Part shown: in pieces, positions 1-8,646 of the stretch
Numbering within the stretch: the stretch's first letter is position 1
How the letters are laid out: each line of letters begins with the position of its first letter
From: Stieleria neptunia
Lineage (GTDB): Bacteria; Planctomycetota; Planctomycetia; Pirellulales; Pirellulaceae
Assembly (NCBI RefSeq): GCF_007754155.1
Contig: NZ_CP037423.1
Coordinates: forward strand, 2,108,001-2,172,000
DNA: 64,000 nucleotides
Direction: 5' to 3'
The notes under the pieces: model-generated
Seen by the model: only the letters and a program-made list of their open reading frames with translations
Told to the model about the DNA's origin: nothing
The model's database searches: none
Position numbers and translations under genes: made by a program

Positions 1-1
1 C

Positions 2-1033
2 CTGTTGGAAGAAGTCCTCCGCTACCAGCCCGACGCGATCGTGCTGTACACCGGGCACAACGAATATCTGGAAGAACGCAGCTACCGCACGATCCAATGG
101 GAAAGCAACCCGCTGCAACGGCTGGCGCAGCACTCCCGTTTGGTCCGATCGATCCGCCGGCGCTTGCGTCCCCCAGCCGGCCATCGCCAGGACTTGTCGG
201 CGGAACTCCAAACACGTTTGGACTTTGTCGACGGGATGGCCCGCTACGTCCGCGATGAACCATGGCGGCGTGGCGTGGTGAACCACTTTCGCGTCACGCT
301 GGAACGTATGATCGGCATGTGCGACGCCGCCGCCGTCCCGCTGTTGGTTTGCGTGCCGACGAGCGACGTGGTCAACACGCCGCCGTTGAAGGTGCAAGTG
401 GCGGATCTGGATCAAGCGGCGATGGACGACTTTCAGCGGCACATGGCGATCGCAGAGGACAACCGCCTGGCCGTCGATCGCCGCCTCGCGGCCTGCAAGG
501 CGTGCTTGGAAATCGATCCCGAGCATGCCGGAATCCACTACTTGGCCGGCATGCTGCATTGGAAGCACGGTCGTGCCAGGCAAGCCAGGGAGCACCTGTA
601 CGCCGCGCGCGACCATGACGTCTGTCCGCTGCGGGCGACGACACCGATTCTGCAAACGATCCTGCAGCTGGCCGAGCGTCATCGGCTTCGTCCGATTCGG
701 TGTGATCAATTGTTCGATCGAACCGATTCTCAGTTGAGACCGATTCCCGATGGGATCGAAGATCCGCAGCGTTTCGTCGATCACGTTCATCCGACGATTG
801 CCGGGCATCAAGACATCGCGTTGGCCGTCTCCGATTCCTTGATGCAGCGGTTTCAGATCCAGCCGACTGCATCAGCCGACGCGTCCTATCGGGAACGCGC
901 GACGCAGCATCTCGCATCACTCGATGAAACCTATTTCGCCCGCGGCAAGCAACGATTGGAAGGTTTGCGGAACTGGGCCGCCGGCCGTGCGGGCAAGTTG
1001 TCGGAGGACGGGAAGAACGTGCAGGCGAAGTGA
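2..1033 (+). CDS. SGNH/GDSL-hydrolase-like protein, 5' truncated by window edge
   Basis: The reading frame enters from the left edge, so only about 343 C-terminal residues are visible. It opens inside an SGNH-type block (VLYTGHNEYLEE, with the Gly-His-Asn of the Asn block) and near the end has DHVHPTIAGH, which fits the Asp-x-x-His-Pro block carrying the catalytic Asp/His. Between them, around visible residues 160-200, is a helical stretch reminiscent of one TPR (EIDPEHAGIHYLAG). The nucleophilic Ser block would lie upstream of the window. SGNH proteins are esterases, lipases or acetylhydrolases; which substrate this one uses cannot be told. The family call is fairly safe, the reaction is not. 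Confidence 0.7.
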   Translation: MLEEVLRYQPDAIVLYTGHNEYLEERSYRTIQWESNPLQRLAQHSRLVRSIRRRLRPPAGHRQDLSAELQTRLDFVDGMARYVRDEPWRRGVVNHFRVTLERMIGMCDAAAVPLLVCVPTSDVVNTPPLKVQVADLDQAAMDDFQRHMAIAEDNRLAVDRRLAACKACLEIDPEHAGIHYLAGMLHWKHGRARQAREHLYAARDHDVCPLRATTPILQTILQLAERHRLRPIRCDQLFDRTDSQLRPIPDGIEDPQRFVDHVHPTIAGHQDIALAVSDSLMQRFQIQPTASADASYRERATQHLASLDETYFARGKQRLEGLRNWAAGRAGKLSEDGKNVQAK

Positions 1034-1055
1034 AGCGTCACGGCGTGTTGAGTTT

Positions 1056-1124
1056 GTGAGCCGCGGGCGCGTAAGCGGCCGGGCATCCTGGCGCCCGCCC
1101 GAGGCCTGACGGCCAGCGGCTCAC
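1056..1124. repeat. Dispersed palindromic repeat, family A (GTGAGCCGC type), copy 1
   Basis: Starts with GTGAGCCGC and ends with GCGGCTCAC, so the ends pair, with a second inner stem around GGCGCCCGCC. A close copy lies at 12870-12937 and a more diverged hairpin at 7001-7078. It fills the gap between the convergent SGNH and kinase genes. It may act as a transcription barrier; that is inference. Confidence 0.75.
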
Positions 1125-1264
1125 CATTGATTCAGCACGTCCCACTTGAATCAACGGGCCGGTAAGCGAGCGGCGTGTTCAAATCGTTCAATCGCGGCGC
1201 CGCTCGCTTACGCTTCCCGCTGGGGTGTCACGATTGCAAACCGCGCGGTGCATGCCACCAGCGC

Positions 1265-3277
1265 TCACTGCGACGGGTCGTCCTGCGGAGGGTCATGCAG
1301 CAGGTCCATCGCCCGTTGGCGTGCCTGACTTGCCCAGGGTTGACCTTCGTAAAGCGTCACGATGCCTTCGAGCAATGCCCTGCGTTGCTCGGCCGGCAAC
1401 TGCTCGGCGTTGTCGATCCGCTGCATCAGTTCCACCAACTTCGGGTCACCCGGTGTGCCATCCGTTTCGGACTGCACGTCGGTAAGTCGGGCGATTTCGA
1501 ATTCGGCGAGCCGGGCCAACCGCGCGGGCTCGCCTTCATCGTCGTCGGCATCACCGAAGACCGCGATCCATTGCCGCAGTTTTTCCCGCGCCGCGAGCGG
1601 ATTGCTTTGCCGGAGTGCCATCGCTTCGAGAAACGTTGTTTCGTACAGCGGTCCTTCGCTGGTTCGCAACTTGGCTTTCAGCTTCAATCGTCGCACGGCC
1701 GCTTCGACGCGATAGATCTTCTCTCGCTGCCGAATTTCGTCCGCTTTGGGATGATCCGGAAACAGTTTGAGGAATCGTTCCATCTCGTCTTGGATCTGGA
1801 ACGATTGCACGGAATCGTCCGGGGTCTCGATCTTGGCGAGCAATTCCTCGGCCGTCGGTCCGCGGGTGGACACGACCAGGAAGACGACGCCTGAGAGCAG
1901 GATCAACGAAAGCGCGGCGATCGAAACGATCCGCAGCGCCGGGTGCTCCGTCTTGGTTTTGGGGGTGACGAAAAATCCTTCGCGGACCTCGCCGTCAGAA
2001 ACGGTTTGGAAGTGAGTCTTTCCGCTCAAGCCGACGGACGTGTCGAGGTTGCTCGGGGCATCCGGATCGGACGTCGAATCGTCCGCCGATCGATCGTCGC
2101 CCAGCGGCGCGGTGACGGCGGTGCTGAGCACGGTTCCGCGTTTGCCACTGTGGCCATCGGTGTGGACCGTCCGCGCCGAGGGATCCACGTTGGCGACCGA
2201 GGTCTGGTTGCCGTCACCGATGTCCCAAAAGGGCACGGTGTCTTCCGGACGCGTCTTGCCGGACTGGACTCGGGTCTGCTTGCCGCCGTTGGGTTTCTCC
2301 GGCCCGGTGGTGTCAAATTCCGGCCCCGAGCGATTCGAAGTCGGTCGCCCCGCGTCCGGTTTGTCCGATGCAGGTTCGTCGGCGGATTGGTGCTTGGTGC
2401 CTGCGCCGGAGGGGGGTTCTGGCTTGTCGCCGGTTCGATCGGACAAGGTCTGCATCCGATGCAAGCCGGCACGCATGGCTTTCAATCGATTCATCACCGC
2501 CAAGGCGGTCGGCGGCCGTTTCTCGGGCTGTTTTTCCAGCAGTTCGCCGACGATTTGGACGACGTCGTCCGGCAAGTCGGGATCGATCAAATCCAGCGGC
2601 ACCGGATCCTTGTGCTGCAACGCCGAAATGACTTCGGTGATGTTCTTGCCGCGAAACGGCGGCTTGCCACATAACATCGCGTACATCACACAGCCGAGTG
2701 CGAACAGGTCCGTCCGCGACGTCACACCGGTTCCGTCGGCTTGTTCGGGCGCCATGTAGTCGGCGGTGCCCATGATCGAACCGACAGCGGTCTGGTTCTC
2801 GCCGAAAATCTTGCTGATCCCGAAGTCCAGCAGCTTGACGGTGCCGTCGCGCTGCACCACCAGGTTGGCCGGTTTCAGATCCCGGTGCGTGACGCCGAAG
2901 TCGTGGGCGTGCTTGAGCGCGGCACAGACCTGGATGGAGATGTCCAACGCGGTCATCCAAGGCAGCTTCTTCTGTTGACGGATCATCTCCTGCAGCGTTT
3001 CGCCTTCGACATACTCCATCGAATAGAACAGCATGCCGTGCTCTTCTCCGAAACCGATCAGTTTGACGATGTTCGGGTGGCTGAGCAGCTTGAGCGTTTT
3101 GACCTCGGTGTCAAACCGACGCCGAAAACGCATTTCATCGGACATTTGCGAGGCGATCAACTTGACCGCGACGTCCTGGCCGGATTTGGCGTGCTTGGCC
3201 TTGAACACCGACCCCATCCCGCCCGTGCCAAGGGTCTCACCGATCCGGTAGGGGCCGAGGTATTCGGGTGGCTTCAT
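1265..3277 (-). CDS. Membrane-anchored Ser/Thr protein kinase (PknB-like)
   Basis: A 670-residue protein. I chose the ATG at 3277 because the kinase fold begins at once (YLGPYRIGETLGTGGMG, Gly-rich loop about residues 11-22); the frame stays open 17 codons further upstream. Catalytic features are complete: Lys39 (VAVK), HRDLKPAN with Asp133, DFG at 151-153, APE at 176-178. A Pro/Thr/Asp-rich linker (about 290-440) leads to one membrane helix at about 450-470 and a helical C-terminal domain of about 195 residues, presumably outside the cytoplasm. Such kinases phosphorylate cytoplasmic proteins in response to an external or envelope signal; the signal and targets are unknown. It is divergent from lnt, with 144 bp between the starts. 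Confidence 0.93.
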   Translation of the reverse strand: MKPPEYLGPYRIGETLGTGGMGSVFKAKHAKSGQDVAVKLIASQMSDEMRFRRRFDTEVKTLKLLSHPNIVKLIGFGEEHGMLFYSMEYVEGETLQEMIRQQKKLPWMTALDISIQVCAALKHAHDFGVTHRDLKPANLVVQRDGTVKLLDFGISKIFGENQTAVGSIMGTADYMAPEQADGTGVTSRTDLFALGCVMYAMLCGKPPFRGKNITEVISALQHKDPVPLDLIDPDLPDDVVQIVGELLEKQPEKRPPTALAVMNRLKAMRAGLHRMQTLSDRTGDKPEPPSGAGTKHQSADEPASDKPDAGRPTSNRSGPEFDTTGPEKPNGGKQTRVQSGKTRPEDTVPFWDIGDGNQTSVANVDPSARTVHTDGHSGKRGTVLSTAVTAPLGDDRSADDSTSDPDAPSNLDTSVGLSGKTHFQTVSDGEVREGFFVTPKTKTEHPALRIVSIAALSLILLSGVVFLVVSTRGPTAEELLAKIETPDDSVQSFQIQDEMERFLKLFPDHPKADEIRQREKIYRVEAAVRRLKLKAKLRTSEGPLYETTFLEAMALRQSNPLAAREKLRQWIAVFGDADDDEGEPARLARLAEFEIARLTDVQSETDGTPGDPKLVELMQRIDNAEQLPAEQRRALLEGIVTLYEGQPWASQARQRAMDLLHDPPQDDPSQ

Positions 3278-3421
3278 GTTGAAGGGACGCGTCGAGGAAA
3301 AGAGAAGGGGCGAGGACAAAGAGACCATGTCCTTCTAATCTAACACTTTTTCGGCGTCTGACGCCCGCCGATCATGAGATCTGAATTCCGTTGACCGGCG
3401 CATTTCTCTAGGATCTGGCGC

Positions 3422-5152
3422 ATGAACCAATCGGCCCCCCCTCCTGAAACCGAGTCGCCCGCGAACGCGTCGCCCGCGAAGCCGCCTGTCGGACGAACCT
3501 GGTGGTTGCTCTCGATGGCGTCGCTGGTCGTGCCCTGGTTGAGCCAGCCTCCCTTGGGGTGGTGGCCGCTGGCGGCGATCGCCGTCGCACCCCTGCTGCT
3601 GGCCGCGGCGCAGACGACGATCTCGCGACGACAGTATGGGGTCTTGTACCTGGCCGCGGTCGGCTACTGGGCCCTGACCTTGCAAGGACTGCGGTTCGCC
3701 AACCCGTTGATCTATCCCTGCTGGATCGCGTTGGCCGCCTATCTGGCGATCTATCCGGTCGCCTTTGTGGTGGTGCTGCGGCGGATGATGCGATTCGGGC
3801 TGGCGATGATTTTCGCCGCGCCGCTCGCATGGGTCGGCATGGAATGCATTCGCAATTACATGCTGACAGGAATTTCAGCGGCCATGCTCGGGCACAGTTT
3901 GGCCGACGTCCCCTCCCTGATTCAAATCGCCGACTTGGGTGGCAGTTACGCGGTCTCGCTGGTGATCGTGGTCGTCAACGTGGCCGTCGTGTCGGCATGG
4001 CGATGGCGTTGGCGCTCGACGGGATCGTCCGACGCCGCCAATCCTTTCACGCCATCGGTCGGCAGCGTCCTGTCATGCTGCGTCGCCGCCATCGTGCTGC
4101 TCTCGGCGACGTTTCTCTATGGCCGCTATCGCCTTCGACAAGCCACGCAACCCGCAACGACTACGATCGCGCTGGTCGGCCGCAACGAACCGGTGGAATA
4201 CGATCAAGACCGATCGCGTGAGTTGGAGTTGTTTGATGCTTACGCGGAGGAGTCGATTCGCGCATTCCAATCGACCGAGGAGACGATCGATGCGGTCGTT
4301 TGGCCCGAATCGATGTTCACCGGCATGATTCCCTGGATGGCCGGCGACGGCAACGGTGCGATGGCTCGCGAATTGGGGCTGAGCCGCGAAGAAGAGCAGG
4401 CGATGACCGCCGAGCATCGCAAACGATTCCAATTTCGCGCGGGATCGTTGCAGGCAATGTTGGCGGCCGGCAACGGCCCCCAAGCGATCAAGCCCGACAT
4501 CATCGGTGGTTGTGGCGTGATCGACGACGGGCCGACGACGAAGATGTATAGCGGGATCGTCCACGTCGGGCCGGACGGTCAGGTCCGCGACTGGTACGGA
4601 AAGATGCACTTGGTCATGTTCGGCGAGTACATTCCGCTGGTCAAACACCTGCCGATCGTTCGCGACTGGGTGCCGAAGAATCTCGGTTTAACGCCCGGCG
4701 AGCACGCCAAACGCTTTCGGGTCGGTCAAACGACGCTGTGCCCCAATATCTGTATCGAGACCGCGGTCGAACGCGTCGCGATCAATCACCTGCGTGAACT
4801 CGCCGCTGACGAAGGTGGATTGCCGGACGCGATTGTCACCGTCACCAATGACGCCTGGTTTGATGATTCCAGCGTCATCGAGCATCACAAACGATGCGCG
4901 CAATTCGTCGCCGTCGCCTGTCGCCGGCCGATCCTGTCGGCCGCCAACAACGGGCCGACGGTCTGGATCGACAGCAACGGCCGTGTCGTCGACTCGCTAC
5001 CGCAAGGCAGCAACGGATGGGTGATTGCCACGCCGAGTCTGGACAGCCGGACCAGTCTGGTGATGACGCTCGGAGACTGGCCGGCGCGGGTGTGCGCGGT
5101 GCTGTTCTTGGCCGCGCTGCTGCGGCCGAACTATTGGCGCAGAAGGGGTTAG
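3422..5152 (+). CDS. lnt: Apolipoprotein N-acyltransferase
   Basis: Lnt transfers an acyl chain from phospholipid to the N-terminal Cys of lipoproteins in the inner membrane. The first ~240 residues hold several hydrophobic helices and the rest is a nitrilase-like domain. The catalytic triad can be placed: Glu296 (VVWPES), Lys394 (YGKMHLVMFGEY) and Cys444 (NICIETA), in the order and spacing of the family. The motif TNDAWF at about 478-483 and the last hydrophobic helix are also present. At 576 residues it is slightly longer than the E. coli enzyme (512). A lipoprotein candidate at 46714-47823 in this window is a possible client. The function is well supported. Confidence 0.95.
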   Translation: MNQSAPPPETESPANASPAKPPVGRTWWLLSMASLVVPWLSQPPLGWWPLAAIAVAPLLLAAAQTTISRRQYGVLYLAAVGYWALTLQGLRFANPLIYPCWIALAAYLAIYPVAFVVVLRRMMRFGLAMIFAAPLAWVGMECIRNYMLTGISAAMLGHSLADVPSLIQIADLGGSYAVSLVIVVVNVAVVSAWRWRWRSTGSSDAANPFTPSVGSVLSCCVAAIVLLSATFLYGRYRLRQATQPATTTIALVGRNEPVEYDQDRSRELELFDAYAEESIRAFQSTEETIDAVVWPESMFTGMIPWMAGDGNGAMARELGLSREEEQAMTAEHRKRFQFRAGSLQAMLAAGNGPQAIKPDIIGGCGVIDDGPTTKMYSGIVHVGPDGQVRDWYGKMHLVMFGEYIPLVKHLPIVRDWVPKNLGLTPGEHAKRFRVGQTTLCPNICIETAVERVAINHLRELAADEGGLPDAIVTVTNDAWFDDSSVIEHHKRCAQFVAVACRRPILSAANNGPTVWIDSNGRVVDSLPQGSNGWVIATPSLDSRTSLVMTLGDWPARVCAVLFLAALLRPNYWRRRG

Positions 5153-5576
5153 CGGTGCGGCACGAGCGCAATACCGCTACTACTTTCGACGCCAAAGTGT
5201 GCGGCATGACCCCGACGGGGTCAAAGCCAGTAGCCGGAGGTGAGCGAAGCGACACCTCCGGACGCCCAGTCCCCCGTCAGACGCGACCCCGAAGGGTGTC
5301 GAAGCAAATGACGTCGGCGCCCTCGGACCCGGCCAGCTCGCACGCTCAAGCTCACCCATCCACTCCTTTACGAACGCAGACTGCCGCACCGCCGGCAGAT
5401 TGATTCGCTGCGACCCCGTCCGGGGTCGAGGGGATTGTGGGACGTGATTCCCGGAGGTGGCGCTGCGCTGACCTCCGGCTACTCGCTGGCATCCCTCCGG
5501 GATACTCGGTTCGCTGCCGCTCTCCTTTTACACCAAACGGAGTGATGCTTGTTAGCGACAGGGCTCGCGACCCTCG
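5153..5576. repeat. Gene-free gap between convergent genes; repeat family C and hairpins
   Basis: No coding sequence seen. It contains a hairpin at about 5234-5261 (CCGGAGGTG...CACCTCCGG) and, at about 5407-5505, a repeat unit that begins GCTGCGACCCCG, continues GGTGGCGCTGCGCTGACC and ends CATCCCTCCGGGATA. The same unit recurs at about 31211-31316 and 32386-32486. Near 5551-5580 is a short GTTAGCG...CGTTAGCG palindrome next to the end of dapL. Confidence 0.7.
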
Positions 5577-6833
5577 TTAGCGTGTGAACTTGGCTTCGCT
5601 GAGCCGCCGTTTGGTTTCGGCCATCAAGGCGTCTTCGTCGGCTTCGCTGTCGGCCACGTAGGTGACGCTGAAACGCAGGTACGATCCGGCGTCGTCCCAG
5701 GGCACGGTGACGACACCGAGTTGTTCGATCAAGAATCGCGTCGCGTCTTCGGCCTTGTCAAACGTTTCACCGCTTTCGGTTCCCTTGGGGGCGGGCGTGT
5801 AGAGAAAGTATGTGCCGCCGGGCATTTCGCAATCGAAGCCGCACTCCTTCAGCACTGCGACCAGTTTTTCCATCCGCCGTTGATACTTGGCCTTGATCCG
5901 CGCCGGAATCGAATCGTCGTCCAGCGCCGCCGCGGCGGCCTTTTGGGTCGCGATGAATTGTCCGCTGTCACTGTTGTCCTTGACGTCCGAAAACGCCGAG
6001 ACGATTCGCGGGTGACCGGCGACGAATCCCATTCGCCATCCGATCATGTCGTATCCCTTGCTCATCGAGTGGACTTCGACGCCGACGTCCATCGCGCCGG
6101 GGGTTTCCAAGAAACTGGTCGGCTTGCCGTCAAACGTCAGCAGGATGTGCGCCGCGTCATGCACGACGACAAACTCTTTCTCCTTGGCCAACGCGACGAC
6201 CTTCTCGAAAAATTCCGGCGTCGCCAACCGCCCCGTCGGCGAATTCGGATAGTTCAACACCAGCAATTTGGCGCGACGATAGATGTCATCGGGAACCGAA
6301 TCCAAATCGGGCAGAAATTGGTTCTCTTTCAACAGCGGCAACCGGAACACGTCGCCGCCGTAATAACGCGTGTGTGTGCCCGCGACCGGGTAGCCCGGCA
6401 CGGTCATCAGGGTCACGTCACCGGGATTGATGAAACACGCCGGCAACATCGCGTAGGCGGGTTTGCTGCCGATGCAATGATTGATCTGCGTGGCCGGGTC
6501 CAGATCGACGTCGAAGTGTCGCTTCATGAACCGCGCGGCGGCCTGTTTGTATTCGATCACGCCGTTATCGGCATAGCCGCGGTTCTCGGGCTGATTGATT
6601 TCCGTCGCCATGACCTGCCGCACCGCTTCATCGGCCATCGCGTCATTTTCGCCGATTCCGAAATCCAGCAACTGGCGATCGGGATGGGCCGCCAAGGCGT
6701 TCCGCTTGGCCCGTTTGATCTTTTCGAACTTGTAGATCTCGGTGCTCTTTCCATAGTTCGCCCCGCCAATGCGATCGGCAAACAACGACTGGAAATACGG
6801 ATCTTTGACTTCAGGTTCGGTGGCAGATGACAT
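5577..6833 (-). CDS. dapL: PLP aminotransferase, probable LL-diaminopimelate aminotransferase
   Basis: A fold-type I aminotransferase of 418 residues from the ATG at 6833; the frame extends 23 codons upstream but conservation-like sequence starts at MSSATEPEVKDPYFQ. The N-terminal FADRIGG and GIGEND motifs are typical of the DapL-like branch. The PLP lysine is Lys259 in SMSKGYDMIGWRMG, and NYPNSPTG carries the cofactor-contacting Asn. DapL converts tetrahydrodipicolinate directly to LL-diaminopimelate using glutamate, shortening the lysine/peptidoglycan route. Substrate specificity within this branch cannot be proven by reading, so another aminotransferase activity is the main alternative. 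Confidence 0.78.
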   Translation of the reverse strand: MSSATEPEVKDPYFQSLFADRIGGANYGKSTEIYKFEKIKRAKRNALAAHPDRQLLDFGIGENDAMADEAVRQVMATEINQPENRGYADNGVIEYKQAAARFMKRHFDVDLDPATQINHCIGSKPAYAMLPACFINPGDVTLMTVPGYPVAGTHTRYYGGDVFRLPLLKENQFLPDLDSVPDDIYRRAKLLVLNYPNSPTGRLATPEFFEKVVALAKEKEFVVVHDAAHILLTFDGKPTSFLETPGAMDVGVEVHSMSKGYDMIGWRMGFVAGHPRIVSAFSDVKDNSDSGQFIATQKAAAAALDDDSIPARIKAKYQRRMEKLVAVLKECGFDCEMPGGTYFLYTPAPKGTESGETFDKAEDATRFLIEQLGVVTVPWDDAGSYLRFSVTYVADSEADEDALMAETKRRLSEAKFTR

Positions 6834-7000
6834 AGCGGTGATCAAAGGAATGGAAGAAGAAATGGTCCTGACGGAGGGCCACGATGATAAACGGCGGGGC
6901 AAATGTCCGCGAGTGTGGAGATGTTGAAATCCCCGCCGCTGGTGCCACGCGGCCGACCCTGCCTCACGGCTTGCTGATGTAGTCGCAACTGAAACAATAG

Positions 7001-7078
7001 TGAGCCGATGGCGCTAGCCACGGACCTCGAAGGGCAATGTTGTCACCACTGGGCCCGCGGCTAGCGCCGTCGGCTCAC
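7001..7078. repeat. Palindromic repeat, family A, diverged copy
   Basis: Arms GTGAGCCGATGGCGCTAG and CTAGCGCCGTCGGCTCAC pair with a single mismatch, enclosing about 42 bases. The outer GTGAGCCG/CGGCTCAC ends match family A at 1056-1124 and 12870-12937. Confidence 0.75.
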
Positions 7079-7097
7079 TCAGTCAACAAGCCGCTCA

Positions 7098-7240
7098 AGA
7101 GTCACCCTCCCTGGCAGGGAGGGTCGAGCGCAGCGAGGGGAGGGTTGAGCGGTCGTCGCTGAGCGATTCCGAGCCACAAAGACCCTCCCCGCGTCGTCGT
7201 AAACTCCTCCGCGACCCTCCCAGAGGGAGGGTGACTTCAA
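7098..7240. repeat. Dispersed repeat, family B (CCCTCCCTGGCAGGGAGGG type)
   Basis: Two units in opposite orientation, GTCACCCTCCCTGGCAGGG... and ...CCTCCCAGAGGGAGGGTGAC, with GCGAGGGGAGGG between them. Related units occur at about 51040-51090 and 57903-57955. No coding function. Confidence 0.65.
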
Positions 7241-7296
7241 CTCCTGCGACTTGTGTCGACACCAATGCCTGCCAGGAGAACGCTGCTCAAATCCCC

Positions 7297-8109
7297 TCAC
7301 GTCACCGATTGAGGCGTCTGGGCAAACCCGCGGCGGACCAACGCCTCGGCGACTTCCGCCGTCGGACCCAAGTAGTCGGCCACGATGAATCGGACCTGTG
7401 GGTGACGCGTCGAGGCCTCGGCGACTTGATTGCCGATCGCGTCGTACAAACGGCCCTGGAACAGTAAATGCGGCTGAACGATCACGGTTCGGATCCCGGC
7501 ACGGCCTGCAACCTCGTCCAGGACGTCGGGAAGCTTGGGCTCGGCCATCGCGTAAAAACCGACCGCGTGGTGGGGCATCCCGCAGCGCCGGGCGACGATT
7601 TCGCCCAGCACCCGCATGTCGGCTTTCGCACAGGGGTCGTAACTGCCCCGCCCGACCATCAGCAGCGCGACCGATTCGTCGATCTGGATCGCTTCCCGAT
7701 CCGCCGCTTGCTCGATCCGGCTGGACAGCAAGGCGATGATGGTCGGGGCGCGTGACAGGGGACCGGACTGGCTGTAGCGGACGCCCGGAGTCTCTGCGGC
7801 GCACGCGGCGACCGCATCGGGAATGTCGCTCCGGGCGTGCCCGGCGGCAAACAACAACAGCGGTGCGACGCGAATCTGTTTCGCGCCGCGTCGGACCAAC
7901 GCTCGCCAGGCTGCGGGGATCGTGGGCTGTTGAAACTCCAACAGGCAACCTTCCACCGGCAGCGGTGCGAGCCGCTCGGCCAAGATCGACGCGAGTTGAA
8001 AGAACTCCTCGGTCCCCGCGGGGTCGCGGGTCCCGTGGCCGACCAATAGAACCGCGTCGCTCGGCAAGTCTGCGTCGCGAAGCGGCGTTGCCGCGGTTTT
8101 GCCGCCCAC
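7297..8109 (-). CDS. cbiX: Sirohydrochlorin chelatase, two-domain CbiX type
   Basis: A 270-residue protein with two tandem class II chelatase domains. The first has VGHGTRDPAG and the metal-binding AAGHARSDIP; the second has VGRGSYDPCA and PHLLFQGRLYDAI, the usual degenerate second half of long CbiX proteins. These enzymes insert Co2+, Ni2+ or Fe2+ into sirohydrochlorin for cobalamin, F430 or siroheme synthesis; which metal is used here is not visible. The GTG start overlaps the TAG stop of the upstream HMA gene by one base, so the two are almost certainly translated together. No other tetrapyrrole gene lies in the window. Confidence 0.85.
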   Translation of the reverse strand: MGGKTAATPLRDADLPSDAVLLVGHGTRDPAGTEEFFQLASILAERLAPLPVEGCLLEFQQPTIPAAWRALVRRGAKQIRVAPLLLFAAGHARSDIPDAVAACAAETPGVRYSQSGPLSRAPTIIALLSSRIEQAADREAIQIDESVALLMVGRGSYDPCAKADMRVLGEIVARRCGMPHHAVGFYAMAEPKLPDVLDEVAGRAGIRTVIVQPHLLFQGRLYDAIGNQVAEASTRHPQVRFIVADYLGPTAEVAEALVRRGFAQTPQSVT

Positions 8110-8501
8110 TAGTTCGTGGCGACGGTGGAACCCGTGAACCCGGCGGCTTCCAGTTGGGCGATCGCTTGGTCGGCGTCAAATCCGTCTTTGTAGGTCACGA
8201 TGACTTGGGGGTTATCGATGATGCCTTCTTCCTTTTGCGGAGCGAGTTCCACGGTCAGCACGTCCGACCGTTTCTCCAGGTTCTTTTTGACGCTGGGGTA
8301 ACACGCGAACGGGCAATGCATTTCCGGGACGGTCATCGTCAGGGATGCCGTTTTGACTTCCGTATCGGGCGCGATCGTGACCGCCTCCGGGGTCGCCGGC
8401 GATGGGACCGCGTCGGCCGCGGGCTCGGTCGGCGACATGGTGATCAAGTACATGATTCCGGCAGCGGCTAGAATCGCGGCGCCGTAAGCGAGAGATCGCA
8501 T
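8109..8501 (-). CDS. Membrane-anchored HMA-type heavy-metal-binding protein
   Basis: From the ATG at 8501 it is 130 residues: an N-terminal hydrophobic anchor or signal (LAYGAAILAAAGIMYLIT), a short Pro/Ala linker, then an HMA-like ferredoxin fold. The metal loop reads EMHCPFAC, a Cys-x3-Cys rather than the usual Cys-x2-Cys, followed by SVKKNLE and a typical final strand (AIAQLEAAGF). A longer frame from 8603 exists, but its extra N-terminus shows no signal character. It likely binds a soft metal at or outside the membrane. The one-base overlap with the CbiX gene suggests a joint role in metal supply or sensing; that is inference. Confidence 0.75.
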   Translation of the reverse strand: MRSLAYGAAILAAAGIMYLITMSPTEPAADAVPSPATPEAVTIAPDTEVKTASLTMTVPEMHCPFACYPSVKKNLEKRSDVLTVELAPQKEEGIIDNPQVIVTYKDGFDADQAIAQLEAAGFTGSTVATN

Positions 8502-8646
8502 GGGAAGGGTCCTTTTCAATGGGAGGGAGCATGCGCTGGAGGGCAGGATGAACCGAAGCTGGGCCAACGCCTTTATCGTTTCATCTTGACGTGAATCGGT
8601 CAATTATCGCAATTTCCATTCGCGGTCGGCATCCGCCACCGAGAAC

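Larger units (their letters stand above)
6834..7296. other. Gene-free gap filled with repeats
   Basis: Gap between dapL and the CbiX gene, both on the minus strand. It contains the palindrome at 7001-7078 and a diverged inverted pair of GGGAGGGT-type units at about 7098-7240. A long minus-strand frame (7079-8179) crosses it but is a shadow of the CbiX gene. No RNA gene or clear promoter was recognised. Confidence 0.6.

Noticed and set aside
7079..8179. Minus-strand frame of 366 codons
   Set aside because: Arg/Pro-rich shadow in another frame over the CbiX gene, which has clear catalytic motifs in its own frame.
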